64,000 nt of DNA from Flavobacterium hibisci (lineage in GTDB: Bacteria; Bacteroidota; Bacteroidia; Flavobacteriales; Flavobacteriaceae): the NCBI RefSeq assembly GCF_020026925.1, contig NZ_JAIQDW010000005.1, positions 1-64,000 on the forward strand, written 5' to 3'. The first letter of the stretch is position 1. Each line of letters begins with the position of its first letter. Both the position numbers and the translations under genes were made by a program. This document shows positions 19,401-29,140 of this stretch, piece by piece. The notes under the pieces are model-generated. The model was not told the origin of the DNA, did not search any database, and saw only the letters and a list, made by a program, of their open reading frames with translations.

Positions 19401-19718
19401 TACACCAAAGAAAATATTATACCGGAAATTAAAATTGAAACAACGCAGCCTTTGACTGAGGAAATACTTGAAATTAACGGAAACAAAGACAGCAATTACG
19501 TAAAAATTACAGTAAGTGACAATGGTATTGGCTTTAATCAGGAATATGCAACTAAAATATTTGACCCTTTCTACAGATTACACAACAATGATCAATATCA
19601 TGGAAGTGGTTTAGGGTTAACGCTTGTAAAGAAAATTGTTGACAACCACGAAGGTTTTATAAAAGTATTTAGTAAAGGAGATCAGGGAACTACTGTGCAC
19701 ATTTACTTACCTGAATAA
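16449..19718 (+). CDS. CheB-CheR-PAS-histidine kinase fusion
   Basis: This 1089-residue protein joins several domains. A CheB methylesterase domain spans about 15-200, with the catalytic Ser in GIGASAGG, His in QHLSP and Asp in GTGFDGTAG. A CheR methyltransferase spans about 218-484, with the SAM loop VAGCSTGEEAYSLA. A PAS-like region is followed by a long coiled coil rich in EEL repeats (about 638-721). A second PAS lies at about 724-841. A HisKA domain has its His in AASHDLQEP near 867, and a HATPase domain lies at about 968-1089 (DNGIGF, GSGLGLTLV). No transmembrane helix is seen. The family is known, but no MCP or CheA is encoded nearby, so the methylation substrate is unclear. It has its own promoter. 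Confidence 0.93.
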   Translation: MKVTEADEIRYTVKKFPIVGIGASAGGLDAFKKVVSAILPDSGMAYIIVQHLSPDYPSSLTEILSEYSPIPVHEIINDINLLPNNIYVIPENNLLVVEEGTLRLKQRTRGERRNNTIDVFFESLADVYRTFAIGVILSGTGFDGTAGFKKIKELGGATIVQDPETAAYKGMPQSPIDTDAADYILAPEKIPSQLMEIRNSYISNYGYTEEEHIPGNDEEIILKIINLIFSRTGNDFRHYKHPTIRRRIARRMVIAEKNTIEDYYNFLRNSKNEQDLLFNDFLIHVTYFFRDEDAFENLSRTVFPSLIKNITNNNLRIWVAGCSTGEEAYSLAIFLHEYFLKNNINDIKVQIFASDISEKCISKARSGIYSYQDVQTVSEERLQNYFTKSEGNYHINKVIRDMCIFAVHNFVKDPAFARIDLITCRNTLIYFDPYLQNKVLGTFHYSLKEKGMLFLGKSESVTHSPDLFESIKKHERIYARKFVPGRYTTQSFKPVPGNLQVKLHTSEMKASPEDDFRKITSEILLTKYTPASVIINKNLDIVHFHGDTSPFLAPSPGKPNFNILKMAREGISFELQNAISKIKEEKENIRKDDIKVNGQPYQISFEIFLLPNDDEHLMVLFYKMPLPDSDKKLHDKSAQKRINELEKELIQLRENIKRITEEQQTAFEELQTSHEELLSSGEELQAMNEELETTTEELQSNNEELVCLNDELIDRQKQLISMRNYSELIVNTIREPLLVTSKDFVIKSANPAFYDYFNTRDKITEGHSLFEIGNCQWDIPEFKEQLIKVDAEFSIDNLKVDLVCPDNNKKTIIVNASLIADSTPEGLILLALEDITDLVATNELLTNKNIELQKQNEELEAFTSAASHDLQEPLRKIHMFCKRIFENEEGLSETAKHNLERVLFSVTNMSQLIADLINYSKITFVKKEYKKTDLNVVLKKTVADIRDSIVEKEAIITISPLPQLNIISHQIQQLFTNLILNAIKYTKENIIPEIKIETTQPLTEEILEINGNKDSNYVKITVSDNGIGFNQEYATKIFDPFYRLHNNDQYHGSGLGLTLVKKIVDNHEGFIKVFSKGDQGTTVHIYLPE

Positions 19719-19720
19719 CA

Positions 19721-19751
19721 AAAGGCACCAAAAATGGTGCCTTCATTTTTA
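19721..19751. terminator. bidirectional terminator
   Basis: The AAGGCACCA/TGGTGCCTT stem with a short A loop is flanked by A and T tracts, between the convergent kinase and degenerate receiver genes. Confidence 0.85.
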
Positions 19752-19757
19752 GTAAAA

Positions 19758-20204
19758 TTACGATTTCGTCTTTATTGTTTTTTTAGGATGCTGAATGACT
19801 GACTTTGATTTTAACCAGTAGTCAATTATTGTCTTTATCATTTTTTTGAATTCAAGATAATCATAAGGCCTGGTAAAATAACTCTGAATAGGTATTGAGT
19901 AAGGATCAATTACGTAAGTCTGATTAAATGATGTTGTAAAAAACAGATAAGGACAATTAAACAATGTCCCTACATTGTCGTGGTTATTTTCTATCACTTT
20001 ATGATTCATTACATTCAATAAAACAATATCCGAAAAGAAAAGAAATGGCTTGATTTTATGTCTGAGTAAATAATTACAGGCAGTTTCGGGGTTGTTAAAA
20101 TAAATTATCTGATTTGGATAATTCAATTCGGAAAAAACCTCTATAAATAACTTACGATCTCCCTGTTTATTCTCAATAATTACTATGGGTCCTTTTTTGT
20201 TCAT
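19758..20204 (-). CDS. degenerate receiver-domain protein
   Basis: This 148-residue protein has the size and strand pattern of a receiver. A central Asp is present in FFSDIVLLN near 59. The N-terminal acidic pair is altered to IIENKQGD, and the conserved Lys-Pro is replaced by Arg-Pro in FTRPYDY near 123. A His-rich loop KVIENNHDN follows the Asp. Loss of the Lys and of one acidic residue suggests it may not be phosphorylated normally. It is convergent with the CheB-CheR kinase gene. It could act as a phosphorylation-independent binding partner, which is inference. Confidence 0.65.
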   Translation of the reverse strand: MNKKGPIVIIENKQGDRKLFIEVFSELNYPNQIIYFNNPETACNYLLRHKIKPFLFFSDIVLLNVMNHKVIENNHDNVGTLFNCPYLFFTTSFNQTYVIDPYSIPIQSYFTRPYDYLEFKKMIKTIIDYWLKSKSVIQHPKKTIKTKS

Positions 20205-20468
20205 AAGTTATACATTAAAATTTGACGAAGAAATGGCTGAGTAACTTTAAAATAAAGATACTTTTCAAATATTTCAAAAAATGATCGTAAAAACTTACAA
20301 AATACCCATGTGTATTTATATAATTATCATTATTGATAAAATTCATCCTATTGACTTACAGCACTTATAATTATATAATCGCAATCCTTAATTCTATAAA
20401 CAAAAAGTCTGATTTACAGTTAATTTTGATTTTATAGTTTGAGAAAGTAATAACTTAAATCATTTCAA

Positions 20469-20876
20469 ATGACAACACAAAACAGGGAAAATTACGGTCG
20501 GGATGTTCGTAGTTTTCATCACCCGGAAGATGATATGAAACCAGTTTCAGATATAACGAACCAAGCTAATAAAAGTTATGCGGATGAATACGAAAGAGAA
20601 AATGATGATAATGATGAAGAAATTGTAAATCAGGATGATGATATTGTCAATAATGAAGATGAGGGGATAAATAATTTTTATAAAAATGGCTCAGATAATA
20701 TCGATCTAAATGACATAGACGATGATCTTGAAGAAGATTATGATGAAAATGACAGGGATATAAATGATTTTGCAAAAGAAAACACTAACGAAGACCTTCT
20801 CGATCTGGATTATGATGTAGATCAGGATCTTGAAGAACCAGATCCTGTAAACCATCCCCGAAATTTCCAATATTAA
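20469..20876 (+). CDS. second very acidic low-complexity protein
   Basis: This 135-residue protein is made largely of Asp, Glu and Asn (DDNDEE, DDDIVNNEDE, DDDLEEDYDE), with no hydrophobic segment. The short N-terminal part is mixed in charge (NRENYGRDVRSFHHPE), and the C-terminus ends in PVNHPRNFQY. It resembles the acidic protein at 14176 in size, composition and the REN-Y start, but the two are too low in complexity to prove common descent. It is followed by a bidirectional terminator. Function is unknown. Confidence 0.7.
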   Translation: MTTQNRENYGRDVRSFHHPEDDMKPVSDITNQANKSYADEYERENDDNDEEIVNQDDDIVNNEDEGINNFYKNGSDNIDLNDIDDDLEEDYDENDRDINDFAKENTNEDLLDLDYDVDQDLEEPDPVNHPRNFQY

Positions 20877-20885
20877 CCTTTATAA

Positions 20886-20919
20886 AAAACCATTAGCCAA
20901 AACTAATGGTTTTATTTTT
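20886..20919. terminator. bidirectional terminator after the second acidic gene
   Basis: The AAAACCATTAG/CTAATGGTTTT perfect stem with a six-base loop is followed by ATTTTTG, between convergent genes. Confidence 0.9.
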
Positions 20920-20940
20920 GATAAACATTTTCGGAATGTA

Positions 20941-22164
20941 TTAAGAAGGTATATATATATTGAATGTAGCTCCTTTCATGGGTTCTCCCGTCGCATTTAT
21001 AAAACCATCATGGTTTTCAATTATTTTCTTAACAATGGCCAGTCCAATACCGGTTCCTTCATATATATCGCGGCTATGAAGTTTCTGAAAAACCCCAAAT
21101 ATTTTTTCATTATGCTCCTGCTCAAATCCTATTCCGTTATCTGCAAAGCTAATATGGCAATACTTACTTTCAGGAGAACATTGAAAGTCGAGTTCAGATC
21201 CGTTCACAAAACAGCTTTTTACTGTAATTTGCAATGGAACCTCAGCCTGTGCAAACTTAATTGCATTATGAATAAGGTTTTCCATTAGCTGAACAAACTG
21301 AAACGGAATAACCTTTACAGTATCATGAAAATCAGTCACAATTACTGCATTTTTTTCCTGTAGATTTTCATGTAATGCCGCTTTTACATCCTCAATAACA
21401 ACATTAAGATCTACTGTTTCAAGCTTTCTGTCATCAAGAGTTGCGCGTGAAAAAGCAAGAAGGCTGTTTATAAGATCGCGCATTCTGTTGCATGCATAAA
21501 GAATCCTATTGAACTTGGCTTTACCGTCTTCTGATAAATTTGGATATTCGTTTGCCAGGATCAGATTCGCAAAAGTCTGTATTTTTCTGAGCGGTTCCTG
21601 AAGATCATGGCTTGATATGTATGTAAAGGCATCAAGCTCCATGTTTTTCTTTTTAAGTTCCTCTGCATGCTTTTCTATTGCTTCATATTGCGAAGCAAGC
21701 TGAGCGTTGGTCTTTAAAATAATTTCATTCAGGGCATGAGTTTCTTCTTCCTTCTTTTTTAGTTCTTGGTTTTTTCGAAACAATTCGGTAAAAACCATTA
21801 CTTTGGCCTGCAAAATTTCCGGTGACAGAGGCTTTATCATATAATCAACCGCACCAGACTGATAGCCTTTAAATATATACTCATTCGTATTCATATTAGC
21901 GGTCAGAAAAATAATAGGAACATGTTTAAGCTTATCACTCTGACGTATTAATTCAGCTGTTTCAAAACCATCCATCAAGGGCATCTGCACATCCATAAGT
22001 ATAATGGCGAAATCCTGATCTTTCAACAGAATCCGAAGGGCATCTTTTCCTGATGTTGCTTCAACAAACTGATAACCACGATCAGCCAGGATGACTTGTA
22101 AAGAAAGCAGGTTTTCCTTTTTGTCATCCACAGTTAAGATTTTTATTGCGTTGTTTTTTCCCAT
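20941..22164 (-). CDS. receiver-histidine kinase hybrid
   Basis: This protein has about 407 residues. The N-terminal receiver (ILTVDDKKEN near 7-16, phospho-Asp in IILMDVQMP, DYMIKPLSP) is followed by a coiled linker. The HisKA domain has its His in YISSHDLQEP, and the HATPase domain carries DNGIGF and GTGIGLAIV. I chose the ATG at 22164, since the upstream extension starts at TTG. It begins 28 bases after the stop codon of the giant HAMP kinase and is probably cotranscribed with it. It has no membrane segment. The receiver-first order is typical of kinases that take phosphate from, or are tuned by, another kinase. Confidence 0.9.
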   Translation of the reverse strand: MGKNNAIKILTVDDKKENLLSLQVILADRGYQFVEATSGKDALRILLKDQDFAIILMDVQMPLMDGFETAELIRQSDKLKHVPIIFLTANMNTNEYIFKGYQSGAVDYMIKPLSPEILQAKVMVFTELFRKNQELKKKEEETHALNEIILKTNAQLASQYEAIEKHAEELKKKNMELDAFTYISSHDLQEPLRKIQTFANLILANEYPNLSEDGKAKFNRILYACNRMRDLINSLLAFSRATLDDRKLETVDLNVVIEDVKAALHENLQEKNAVIVTDFHDTVKVIPFQFVQLMENLIHNAIKFAQAEVPLQITVKSCFVNGSELDFQCSPESKYCHISFADNGIGFEQEHNEKIFGVFQKLHSRDIYEGTGIGLAIVKKIIENHDGFINATGEPMKGATFNIYIPS

Positions 22165-22191
22165 TCTGTTTTTTATTGAATACAATTCGAA

Positions 22192-25100
22192 TTATTTAAG
22201 CCACACACGCATTAGTGTAGAGAGCTGTTCAACATTTACAGGTTTGGTCATATAATCTGAAGCTCCTGATTCTATACAGCGCTGTCTGTCTCCTTTCATC
22301 GCTTTTGCCGTTACTGCGATAATAGTAAGGTCCTTATGTTTTGTGTCTTTTCGAATACGTTTCATCGTTTCATAACCATCCATTTCAGGCATCATAATAT
22401 CCATCAAAACAATATCAATATTTTTATCTTCATTAAGCAAATCAATAGCCTCCTGGCCGCTTTCTGCACTGATAACGTTTAATCCATAGCGCTCCAATGC
22501 CGTAGTGAGCGCAAACAGGTTTCGAACATCATCATCAACCAGTAATACTTTTTTGCCTGGCAGGACATCTTCTTTCAAATAAAACGACTCTATGGTTTCA
22601 CGCATAGCCTCAGGGAGTTCTTTATGAACACGATGCATAAATAAGGCCGTCTGATCTACTAATTCTTCCAAAGAATTTACACTTTTAGTAATGATACTAT
22701 GCGCAAATCTGTTGAGTTTTGACTTTTGTTTCTTAGTAACATCTCCTGCAGAATGTATGATAATAGCCGTTTCCTGTCCTGCAATATTGTTCTCAAGATC
22801 GGTAATTATATCGAGACCATCTGCATCAGGAAGCACTAAATCTAAAATAATACAGTCGAATGACTTTTCCTGTATGAGTTTTACTGCTTCTTTAGCCGTT
22901 TTCGCACTAAAAATCGTGATGTCATCACCATCAACTGCTTTGATAATCCTGTCTAATTCTGCCTGATTATCATCGACTACCAAAAGGTTTTTTATCTTTT
23001 TATTTTTAAAATCATGAATATCATTAAATAAATAATTCAATGAATCACTCTTAACCGGTTTTACGAAAAAATTTCTCGCACCACGTTTAAGACCTTTATT
23101 TCTCTCATCTTCTCCGGAAATAATATACACCGGAATGTGACGCAGGTTAAAATCTGTTTTTAAACGGTCCAGAATCTTCCATCCGCTCGTATCCGGCATG
23201 TTTAGGTCCATTGTTATTGCATGGGGATTAAACTGATTGATAAAATCAATAACATCATTTCCTTTTGTAGTAACAATAGCTTTAATGCCATTGCTATGCG
23301 CCTGTTCCAGCATAATTTTGGCAAATATTAAATTATCTTCTGCAATCAAAAGTACTTTATCATCGGGTTTGATATCCGTTCTGTCATCTCCTAGCTCATC
23401 AACAAAAAACAGTTCTATGTCGGATCTGTTGAATTTTTCTGATGGTAATGATTTAATCTTTCCTTTGTCATCATTGTCTTCATTTACATCAATATCTTGT
23501 ACTTCGGCAATGTGGACATATTTTATAGGAAGAAATAAAGTGAATTTACTTCCTACATTAATTTCACTTTCCAATTCAATACTTCCCCCCAATAAATCGG
23601 AAAGTCCACGGCTGATAGATAATCCTAGACCTGTTCCTCCATATTTACGGCTTGTAGAACCCTCTGCTTGCTGGAAAGCTTCAAATATGATATTTTGTTT
23701 TTCTTTGGAAATACCAATTCCGGTATCCGAAATTTCAAAAGCCACTACCGCTTCAGCATTTTCAAGACTTAAATTATTAGTTTTCCAATTGTTATTGGCT
23801 TTATAAATTTTAAGTTTTACTTGTCCTTTTTCGGTAAACTTGAATGAATTTGAAAGCAGGTTCTTTAAAATCTGATTCAAACGCTGCGAATCGGTTTCCA
23901 TCACTTCAGGAAGATCTTCGTCCATAATAATATCAAAACGAACATGTTTGGCTTCAGAAATCGGGTTGAAAGTAGAAGCAACAAATCGGCTGATATCGTT
24001 AAAACTGATCGGATTGTAATCGACAGAAATATATCCGGATTCGATTTTCGAAAGATCCAGAATATCATTAATCAGCTGAATAAGGTCATCACCACATGAG
24101 TTAATAGTTTTAGCAAACTGAATTTGTTTTTCGGATAAATTACCGTCACGATTCGCAATTAATTCATTGGCCAGAATCTGCAAACTGTTCAGCGGTGTTC
24201 TTAACTCATGTGACATGTTCGCTAAGAATTCCGATTTATATTTAGATGTTAAAGTCAGCTGATCGGCTTTTTCTTCCAATGCTTTTCTGGCAACCTCAAC
24301 TTCCTGGTTTTTAAGCTCCACTTCTTCTTTTTGATTCGCTAACAAAATGGCTTTTTCTTCCAGCTCTTCGTTAGTATTTTTCAGTACTTCCTGCTGGCTT
24401 TTAAGCTCATTTGCCAATGATTGTGACTGAACAAGTAATTCCTCTGTTCTGGAATTCGATTCGATCGTATTTAATACAATTCCGATACTCTCCGTTAATC
24501 CTTCAAGGAAATCCAGGTGCGTTTCGCTAAAAGTATCCAAAGAAGCCAGTTCGATAACCGCTTTTAATTGTCCTTCGAATAATACCGGCAAAATAATAAC
24601 GTCTTTGGGTTTTGCATCTCCAAGACCTGAATTAATTTTGATGTAATCCTTAGGAACATTACTCAAAATGATTCGTTCTTTTTCAACTGCAACCTGACCT
24701 ATAAGCCCTTCACCCATTGCATACTGGGTAGGGGAATTTTTTCTTTTGATGTAAGCATAAGAAGCAATCAGGTTCAATTTTGAATTCTCGAAATTTTCAT
24801 CTTCCTGCAAAATATAAAACAATCCGTGTTGTGCAGTTACTACGGTTGCAAGCTCTGATAAGATTTTCTTGGTAACCGAATGCAATTCTTTTTGCCCCTG
24901 AAGCATTTGGGTAAATTTAGCCAAATTCGATTTCAGCCAGTCCTGTTCCTGATTTCTTAAAGTGGTTGCTTTAAGGTTCGAAATCATCTGGTTAATCGTA
25001 TCTTTCAAGGCCTCCACCTCGCCTTTGGCTTCAACACCAATGGTTCGGGTTAAATCCCCTTGCGTTACCGCCGATGCTACCTCCGAAATCGCACGTACCT

Positions 25101-28100
25101 GCGTTGTTAAGTTTGCCGCAAGCTGATTTACGTTTTCTGTTAAGTTCTTCCAGGTTCCCGAAGCTCCAGGTACATTTGCCTGCCCACCCAGTTTACCTTC
25201 TGCACCTACCTCACGCGCCACAGTTGTTACCTGATCAGAGAAGGTTGCCAAGGTGTCAATCATTTCGTTGATTGTATCGGTTAATTGTGCTACCTCACCT
25301 TTCGCATCAATTGATAACTTTTGTTTTAAGTTTCCTTTTGCGACCGAAGTTACAACCTTTGCAATTCCACGTACCTGACCTGTTAGATTCGATGCCATTA
25401 CGTTAACCGAATCCGTTAAATCTTTCCACGTTCCGGCAACCCCTTTTACTTCAGACTGACCTCCCAGTTTTCCTTCGGTTCCTACTTCACGAGCCACACG
25501 GGTAACCTCAGAAGAGAATGAATTCAGCTGTTCTACCATTGTATTAAAGGTATTTTTTAAGTCCAGAATTTCCCCTTTTACGTCAACGGTAATTTGTTTC
25601 GAAAGGTCACCGTTTGCTACCGCTTTGGTTACATCTGCGATGTTTCGAACCTGTCCTGTTAAGTTGGATGCCATCTGATTCACTGAGTCCGTTAAATCTT
25701 TCCAGGTTCCCGCAACTCCCGGTACAAAAGCCTGTCCTCCCAGTTTCCCCTCAGTTCCTACCTCACGCGCCACACGGGTTACTTCCGATGCGAAAGCTCG
25801 AAGCTGATCCACCATCGTATTTACGGTTTCTTTCAATTGAAGAATCTCTCCACGTACGTCTGCAGTAATTTTTTTGGACATATCCCCATTTGCCACGGCG
25901 ATGGTTACCTCAGCAATATTACGTACCTGAGTCGTTAAGTTACCCGCCATCTGATTCACCGAATCGGTCAAATCTTTCCAGGTTCCGGCAACACCCGGTA
26001 CATTTGCCTGACCTCCCAGTTTTCCTTCGGTTCCTACCTCTCTTGCCACACGCGTTACCTCAGAGGCAAACTCACGAAGCTGGTCCACCATTGTATTTAA
26101 GGTTTCTTTTAATTGAAGAATCTCTCCGCGTACGTCAACCGTAATTTTTCGGGACATATCCCCATTTGCTACGGCAATCGCCACATCGGCAATATTACGT
26201 ACCTGAGCGGTTAAGTTACCCGCCATCTGGTTCACCGAATCTGTTAAATCTTTCCAGGTTCCTGCAACTCCGGGTACATTCGCCTGACCTCCTAGTTTTC
26301 CTTCTGTACCTACCTCTCTGGATACCCTGGTTACTTCCGAAGCAAAGTCACGAAGCTGATCCACCATGGTATTAATGGTATTTTTAAGCTCTAAGATTTC
26401 TCCTTTGGTATCTACGGTAATCTGACGGGATAAATCCCCTTTTGCTACCGCGGTTGTTACTTCAGCAATATTACGTACCTGTGCTGTAAGGTTGCCCGCC
26501 ATCTGATTTACTGAATCCGTTAAATCTTTCCAGGTTCCGCCAACACCTTCTACCTGTGCCTGTCCTCCCAACTTTCCTTCGGTTCCTACCTCACGTGCCA
26601 CACGGGTTACCTCGGATGCAAACGAGTTCAGCTGCCCCACCATCGTATTAATCGTATTTTTAAGTTCCAGGATTTCTCCTTTTGTATCTACGGTAATCTG
26701 ACGGGATAAATCCCCTTTTGCTACTGCAGTAGTTACTTCGGCAATATTACGCACCTGTCCGGTTAAGTTCGATGCCATCTGATTCACTGAGTCCGTTAAA
26801 TCTTTCCAGGTTCCACCAACTCCTTTTACTTTTGCCTGACCTCCCAGTTTTCCTTCGGTTCCTACCTCAAGTGCCACACGGGTTACCTCGGATGAAAAGG
26901 AGTTCAGCTGGTCCACCATCGTATTAATCGTTTTCTTAAGCTCCAGAATCTCTCCTTCGGCAACGGCTGTAATTTTTTTAGAAAGGTCACCATTTGCCAC
27001 CGCGGTTGTTACCTCAGCAATATTACGTACCTGACCAGTAAGATTCGATGCCATCTGGTTCACCGAATCCGTTAAATCTTTCCAGGTTCCACCAACTCCT
27101 TTTACTTTTGCCTGACCTCCCAGTTTTCCTTCTGATCCTACCTCACGTGCCACACGGGTTACCTCGGCACCAAAGGAGTTCAGCTGATCCACCATCGTAT
27201 TGATGGTATTCTTAAGTTCCAGAATCTCTCCTGCAACGTTTACTGTAATTTTTTTCGAAAGGTCGCCTTTTGCCACTGCTGTTGTTACTTCGGCAATATT
27301 ACGTACCTGACCAGTTAAGTTACTTGCCATTTGATTTACCGAATCGGTCAAATCTTTCCAAACCCCACCAACACCTCGTACTTTTGCCTGACCTCCCAGT
27401 TTTCCTTCCGATCCTACCTCTACCGCCACACGCGTTACCTCAGATGAAAACGAGTTCAGCTGATCTACCATCGTGTTAATGGTATTTTTAAGTTCCAGGA
27501 TTTCTCCTTTTACGTCAACGGTAATTTTCTTAGATAAATCTCCTTTTGCAACCGCGGTTGTTACATCGGCAATATTACGTACCTGACCGGTTAAGTTTGA
27601 TGCCATCTGGTTTACAGAGTCTGTTAAATCTTTCCAGGTTCCGCCGACACCTTTTACCTGCGCCTGTCCCCCCAATTTACCTTCTGTACCTACCTCACGC
27701 GCCACACGGGTTACCTCAGAAGAAAATGAATTCAGCTGATCCACCATCGTGTTAATCGTATTTTTAAGCTCTAAGATTTCTCCTTTTACGTCAACGGTAA
27801 TTTTTTTCGAAAGGTCACCTTTTGCCACCGCCGTGGTTACATCGGCAATATTACGTACCTGACCGGTTAAGTTACTCGCCATTTTATTTACTGAGTCGGT
27901 CAAATCTTTCCAAACTCCTCCAACACCTCTTACCTTTGCCTGCCCTCCAAGTTTTCCTTCTGTACCTACTTCACGTGCCACACGCGTCACCTCCATTGAG
28001 AAAAGGTTCAGCTGTTTTACCATTCCGTTTACCTCTTTTGCAATTCTAAGGAATTCCCCCTGAAGCGGATTTCCTTCAATGGAAAGCGGCATTTCCTGTG

Positions 28101-28548
28101 AAAGATTTCCTTTTGCCACCGATGTAATTACGTGTGCAATTTCAATTGTCGGGTGTACCAGATCTGAAATTAGTGTGTTAACCGAATCTACGCAGGAACT
28201 CCATGAACCTCTTGCGCCGTCGAGTGCTACACGATTTGTCAGTTTTCCTTGCTTACCGATGCTTTTCCCAACTTTTTGGAATTCAAAAACCATGCGTTCA
28301 TTAAGATCGATGATTTCATTTAAAGTTTCACAAATCGATCTTTTAGTACCGTTTTGATCGGTTGGAAAGCGTTGGGCAAAATTACCATTTTTAACCTTAA
28401 GCAAAATTTTCAGAAACTCCGCATCAGTTAAAATAGAATCCCCTACATCTGCTTTTTTAGTTTTAGTCTTTAGAGATTTTTCTCCGGCAACTACCGGAAT
28501 TACTATCACACTTTCGGGATTTTCTGTATTATTTTTTATTTTTTTCAT
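22192..28548 (-). CDS. giant HAMP-array hybrid histidine kinase with GAF and three receivers
   Basis: This 2118-residue protein has no membrane helix and no signal peptide. Residues of about 30-1200 are a tandem array of HAMP-type units with a 92-residue period: eleven EGKLGGQ modules alternate with twelve GDL/GNL modules, after a more divergent first unit. A GAF domain follows at about 1205-1365, then a coiled coil. HisKA has its His in [10 protein letters not shown] near 1445, and HATPase lies at about 1550-1675 ([14 protein letters not shown]). Three receivers follow near 1725-1835, 1850-1965 and 1995-2115. The plan resembles fungal group III (Nik1-type) kinases, which have fewer units. 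It is the first gene of a probable two-gene unit with the hybrid kinase. Confidence 0.93.
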   Translation of the reverse strand: MKKIKNNTENPESVIVIPVVAGEKSLKTKTKKADVGDSILTDAEFLKILLKVKNGNFAQRFPTDQNGTKRSICETLNEIIDLNERMVFEFQKVGKSIGKQGKLTNRVALDGARGSWSSCVDSVNTLISDLVHPTIEIAHVITSVAKGNLSQEMPLSIEGNPLQGEFLRIAKEVNGMVKQLNLFSMEVTRVAREVGTEGKLGGQAKVRGVGGVWKDLTDSVNKMASNLTGQVRNIADVTTAVAKGDLSKKITVDVKGEILELKNTINTMVDQLNSFSSEVTRVAREVGTEGKLGGQAQVKGVGGTWKDLTDSVNQMASNLTGQVRNIADVTTAVAKGDLSKKITVDVKGEILELKNTINTMVDQLNSFSSEVTRVAVEVGSEGKLGGQAKVRGVGGVWKDLTDSVNQMASNLTGQVRNIAEVTTAVAKGDLSKKITVNVAGEILELKNTINTMVDQLNSFGAEVTRVAREVGSEGKLGGQAKVKGVGGTWKDLTDSVNQMASNLTGQVRNIAEVTTAVANGDLSKKITAVAEGEILELKKTINTMVDQLNSFSSEVTRVALEVGTEGKLGGQAKVKGVGGTWKDLTDSVNQMASNLTGQVRNIAEVTTAVAKGDLSRQITVDTKGEILELKNTINTMVGQLNSFASEVTRVAREVGTEGKLGGQAQVEGVGGTWKDLTDSVNQMAGNLTAQVRNIAEVTTAVAKGDLSRQITVDTKGEILELKNTINTMVDQLRDFASEVTRVSREVGTEGKLGGQANVPGVAGTWKDLTDSVNQMAGNLTAQVRNIADVAIAVANGDMSRKITVDVRGEILQLKETLNTMVDQLREFASEVTRVAREVGTEGKLGGQANVPGVAGTWKDLTDSVNQMAGNLTTQVRNIAEVTIAVANGDMSKKITADVRGEILQLKETVNTMVDQLRAFASEVTRVAREVGTEGKLGGQAFVPGVAGTWKDLTDSVNQMASNLTGQVRNIADVTKAVANGDLSKQITVDVKGEILDLKNTFNTMVEQLNSFSSEVTRVAREVGTEGKLGGQSEVKGVAGTWKDLTDSVNVMASNLTGQVRGIAKVVTSVAKGNLKQKLSIDAKGEVAQLTDTINEMIDTLATFSDQVTTVAREVGAEGKLGGQANVPGASGTWKNLTENVNQLAANLTTQVRAISEVASAVTQGDLTRTIGVEAKGEVEALKDTINQMISNLKATTLRNQEQDWLKSNLAKFTQMLQGQKELHSVTKKILSELATVVTAQHGLFYILQEDENFENSKLNLIASYAYIKRKNSPTQYAMGEGLIGQVAVEKERIILSNVPKDYIKINSGLGDAKPKDVIILPVLFEGQLKAVIELASLDTFSETHLDFLEGLTESIGIVLNTIESNSRTEELLVQSQSLANELKSQQEVLKNTNEELEEKAILLANQKEEVELKNQEVEVARKALEEKADQLTLTSKYKSEFLANMSHELRTPLNSLQILANELIANRDGNLSEKQIQFAKTINSCGDDLIQLINDILDLSKIESGYISVDYNPISFNDISRFVASTFNPISEAKHVRFDIIMDEDLPEVMETDSQRLNQILKNLLSNSFKFTEKGQVKLKIYKANNNWKTNNLSLENAEAVVAFEISDTGIGISKEKQNIIFEAFQQAEGSTSRKYGGTGLGLSISRGLSDLLGGSIELESEINVGSKFTLFLPIKYVHIAEVQDIDVNEDNDDKGKIKSLPSEKFNRSDIELFFVDELGDDRTDIKPDDKVLLIAEDNLIFAKIMLEQAHSNGIKAIVTTKGNDVIDFINQFNPHAITMDLNMPDTSGWKILDRLKTDFNLRHIPVYIISGEDERNKGLKRGARNFFVKPVKSDSLNYLFNDIHDFKNKKIKNLLVVDDNQAELDRIIKAVDGDDITIFSAKTAKEAVKLIQEKSFDCIILDLVLPDADGLDIITDLENNIAGQETAIIIHSAGDVTKKQKSKLNRFAHSIITKSVNSLEELVDQTALFMHRVHKELPEAMRETIESFYLKEDVLPGKKVLLVDDDVRNLFALTTALERYGLNVISAESGQEAIDLLNEDKNIDIVLMDIMMPEMDGYETMKRIRKDTKHKDLTIIAVTAKAMKGDRQRCIESGASDYMTKPVNVEQLSTLMRVWLK
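24960..28330 (-). repeat. 276-base tandem repeat array encoding HAMP units
   Basis: The segment complementary to WKDLTDSVN recurs at steady 276-base steps (for example near 25420, 25697, 25970, 26246, 26520 and 26797). Neighbouring copies are nearly identical in protein and very similar in DNA, so the array is open to recombination. Confidence 0.9.
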
Positions 28549-28651
28549 GTTTTCAATTCTTTATAAGAATGATTTAAAAAAATCTGCCAACCAATTTATT
28601 GCACTTTTAAATTCCAGTTATAAACCTCTAATTTAGCATTAAAAACAGGTT

Positions 28652-29083
28652 TTACATGTTTTCATCAAGTAATATTTTCCTTAAATAAAATTGTACAAAA
28701 GCCTCCATAGAATCCGGTCTTTTTGAATTGTCGGTATAATTCAGAGGTTTGATAATATATCCTGATATCCCTAATTTTTCTGCCTCAAATCTGTCGTCAG
28801 CTTCAGAAGAAGTTGTCATTATAAAAACTTTTAAATTCTTTAGTTTTTTATCTTCTCTTATAATTTTTAAAAACTCTATGCCGTTCATTCTGGGCATATT
28901 AATATCCAGAAGAATGACATCCGGAATTAATCCTGAATCTTTGTCCCTAAGGATTTTTAAGGCTTCAATTCCATTATAAGCGGTATGGAGCACATATTCA
29001 CTATCAATTTTTTTCAATGAGCGCTCCACACTTATGATGTCAAGTTCATCATCTTCTATTAATAAGATCGTTGGTTTTTTCAT
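28652..29083 (-). CDS. single-domain response regulator
   Basis: This 143-residue receiver has the acidic pocket LLIEDDELD near 6-14, the phospho-Asp in VILLDINMP, Thr in IMTTSS and Lys in GYIIKPLNY. It has no output domain. It starts 57 bases after the CHASE3 kinase stop codon on the same strand and lies upstream of the giant kinase gene, so the kinase at 29141 is its likely partner. A transcript may include both. Confidence 0.9.
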   Translation of the reverse strand: MKKPTILLIEDDELDIISVERSLKKIDSEYVLHTAYNGIEALKILRDKDSGLIPDVILLDINMPRMNGIEFLKIIREDKKLKNLKVFIMTTSSEADDRFEAEKLGISGYIIKPLNYTDNSKRPDSMEAFVQFYLRKILLDENM

Positions 29084-29140
29084 CCTTATAAAATGTTTAT
29101 TTTTAAGCAGGAATACGTATTTACTCCTGATATTTATATT

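Noticed and set aside
24960..28330. Candidate assembly artefact (collapsed or expanded repeat) in the kinase gene
   Set aside because: Each unit differs from the others at several residues and the frame stays open throughout, so the array is real, although the exact count needs long reads.
25074..28357. Row of Pro/Leu-rich open frames on the plus strand opposite the giant kinase
   Set aside because: They recur with the 276-base period of the HAMP array and are only its antisense image.
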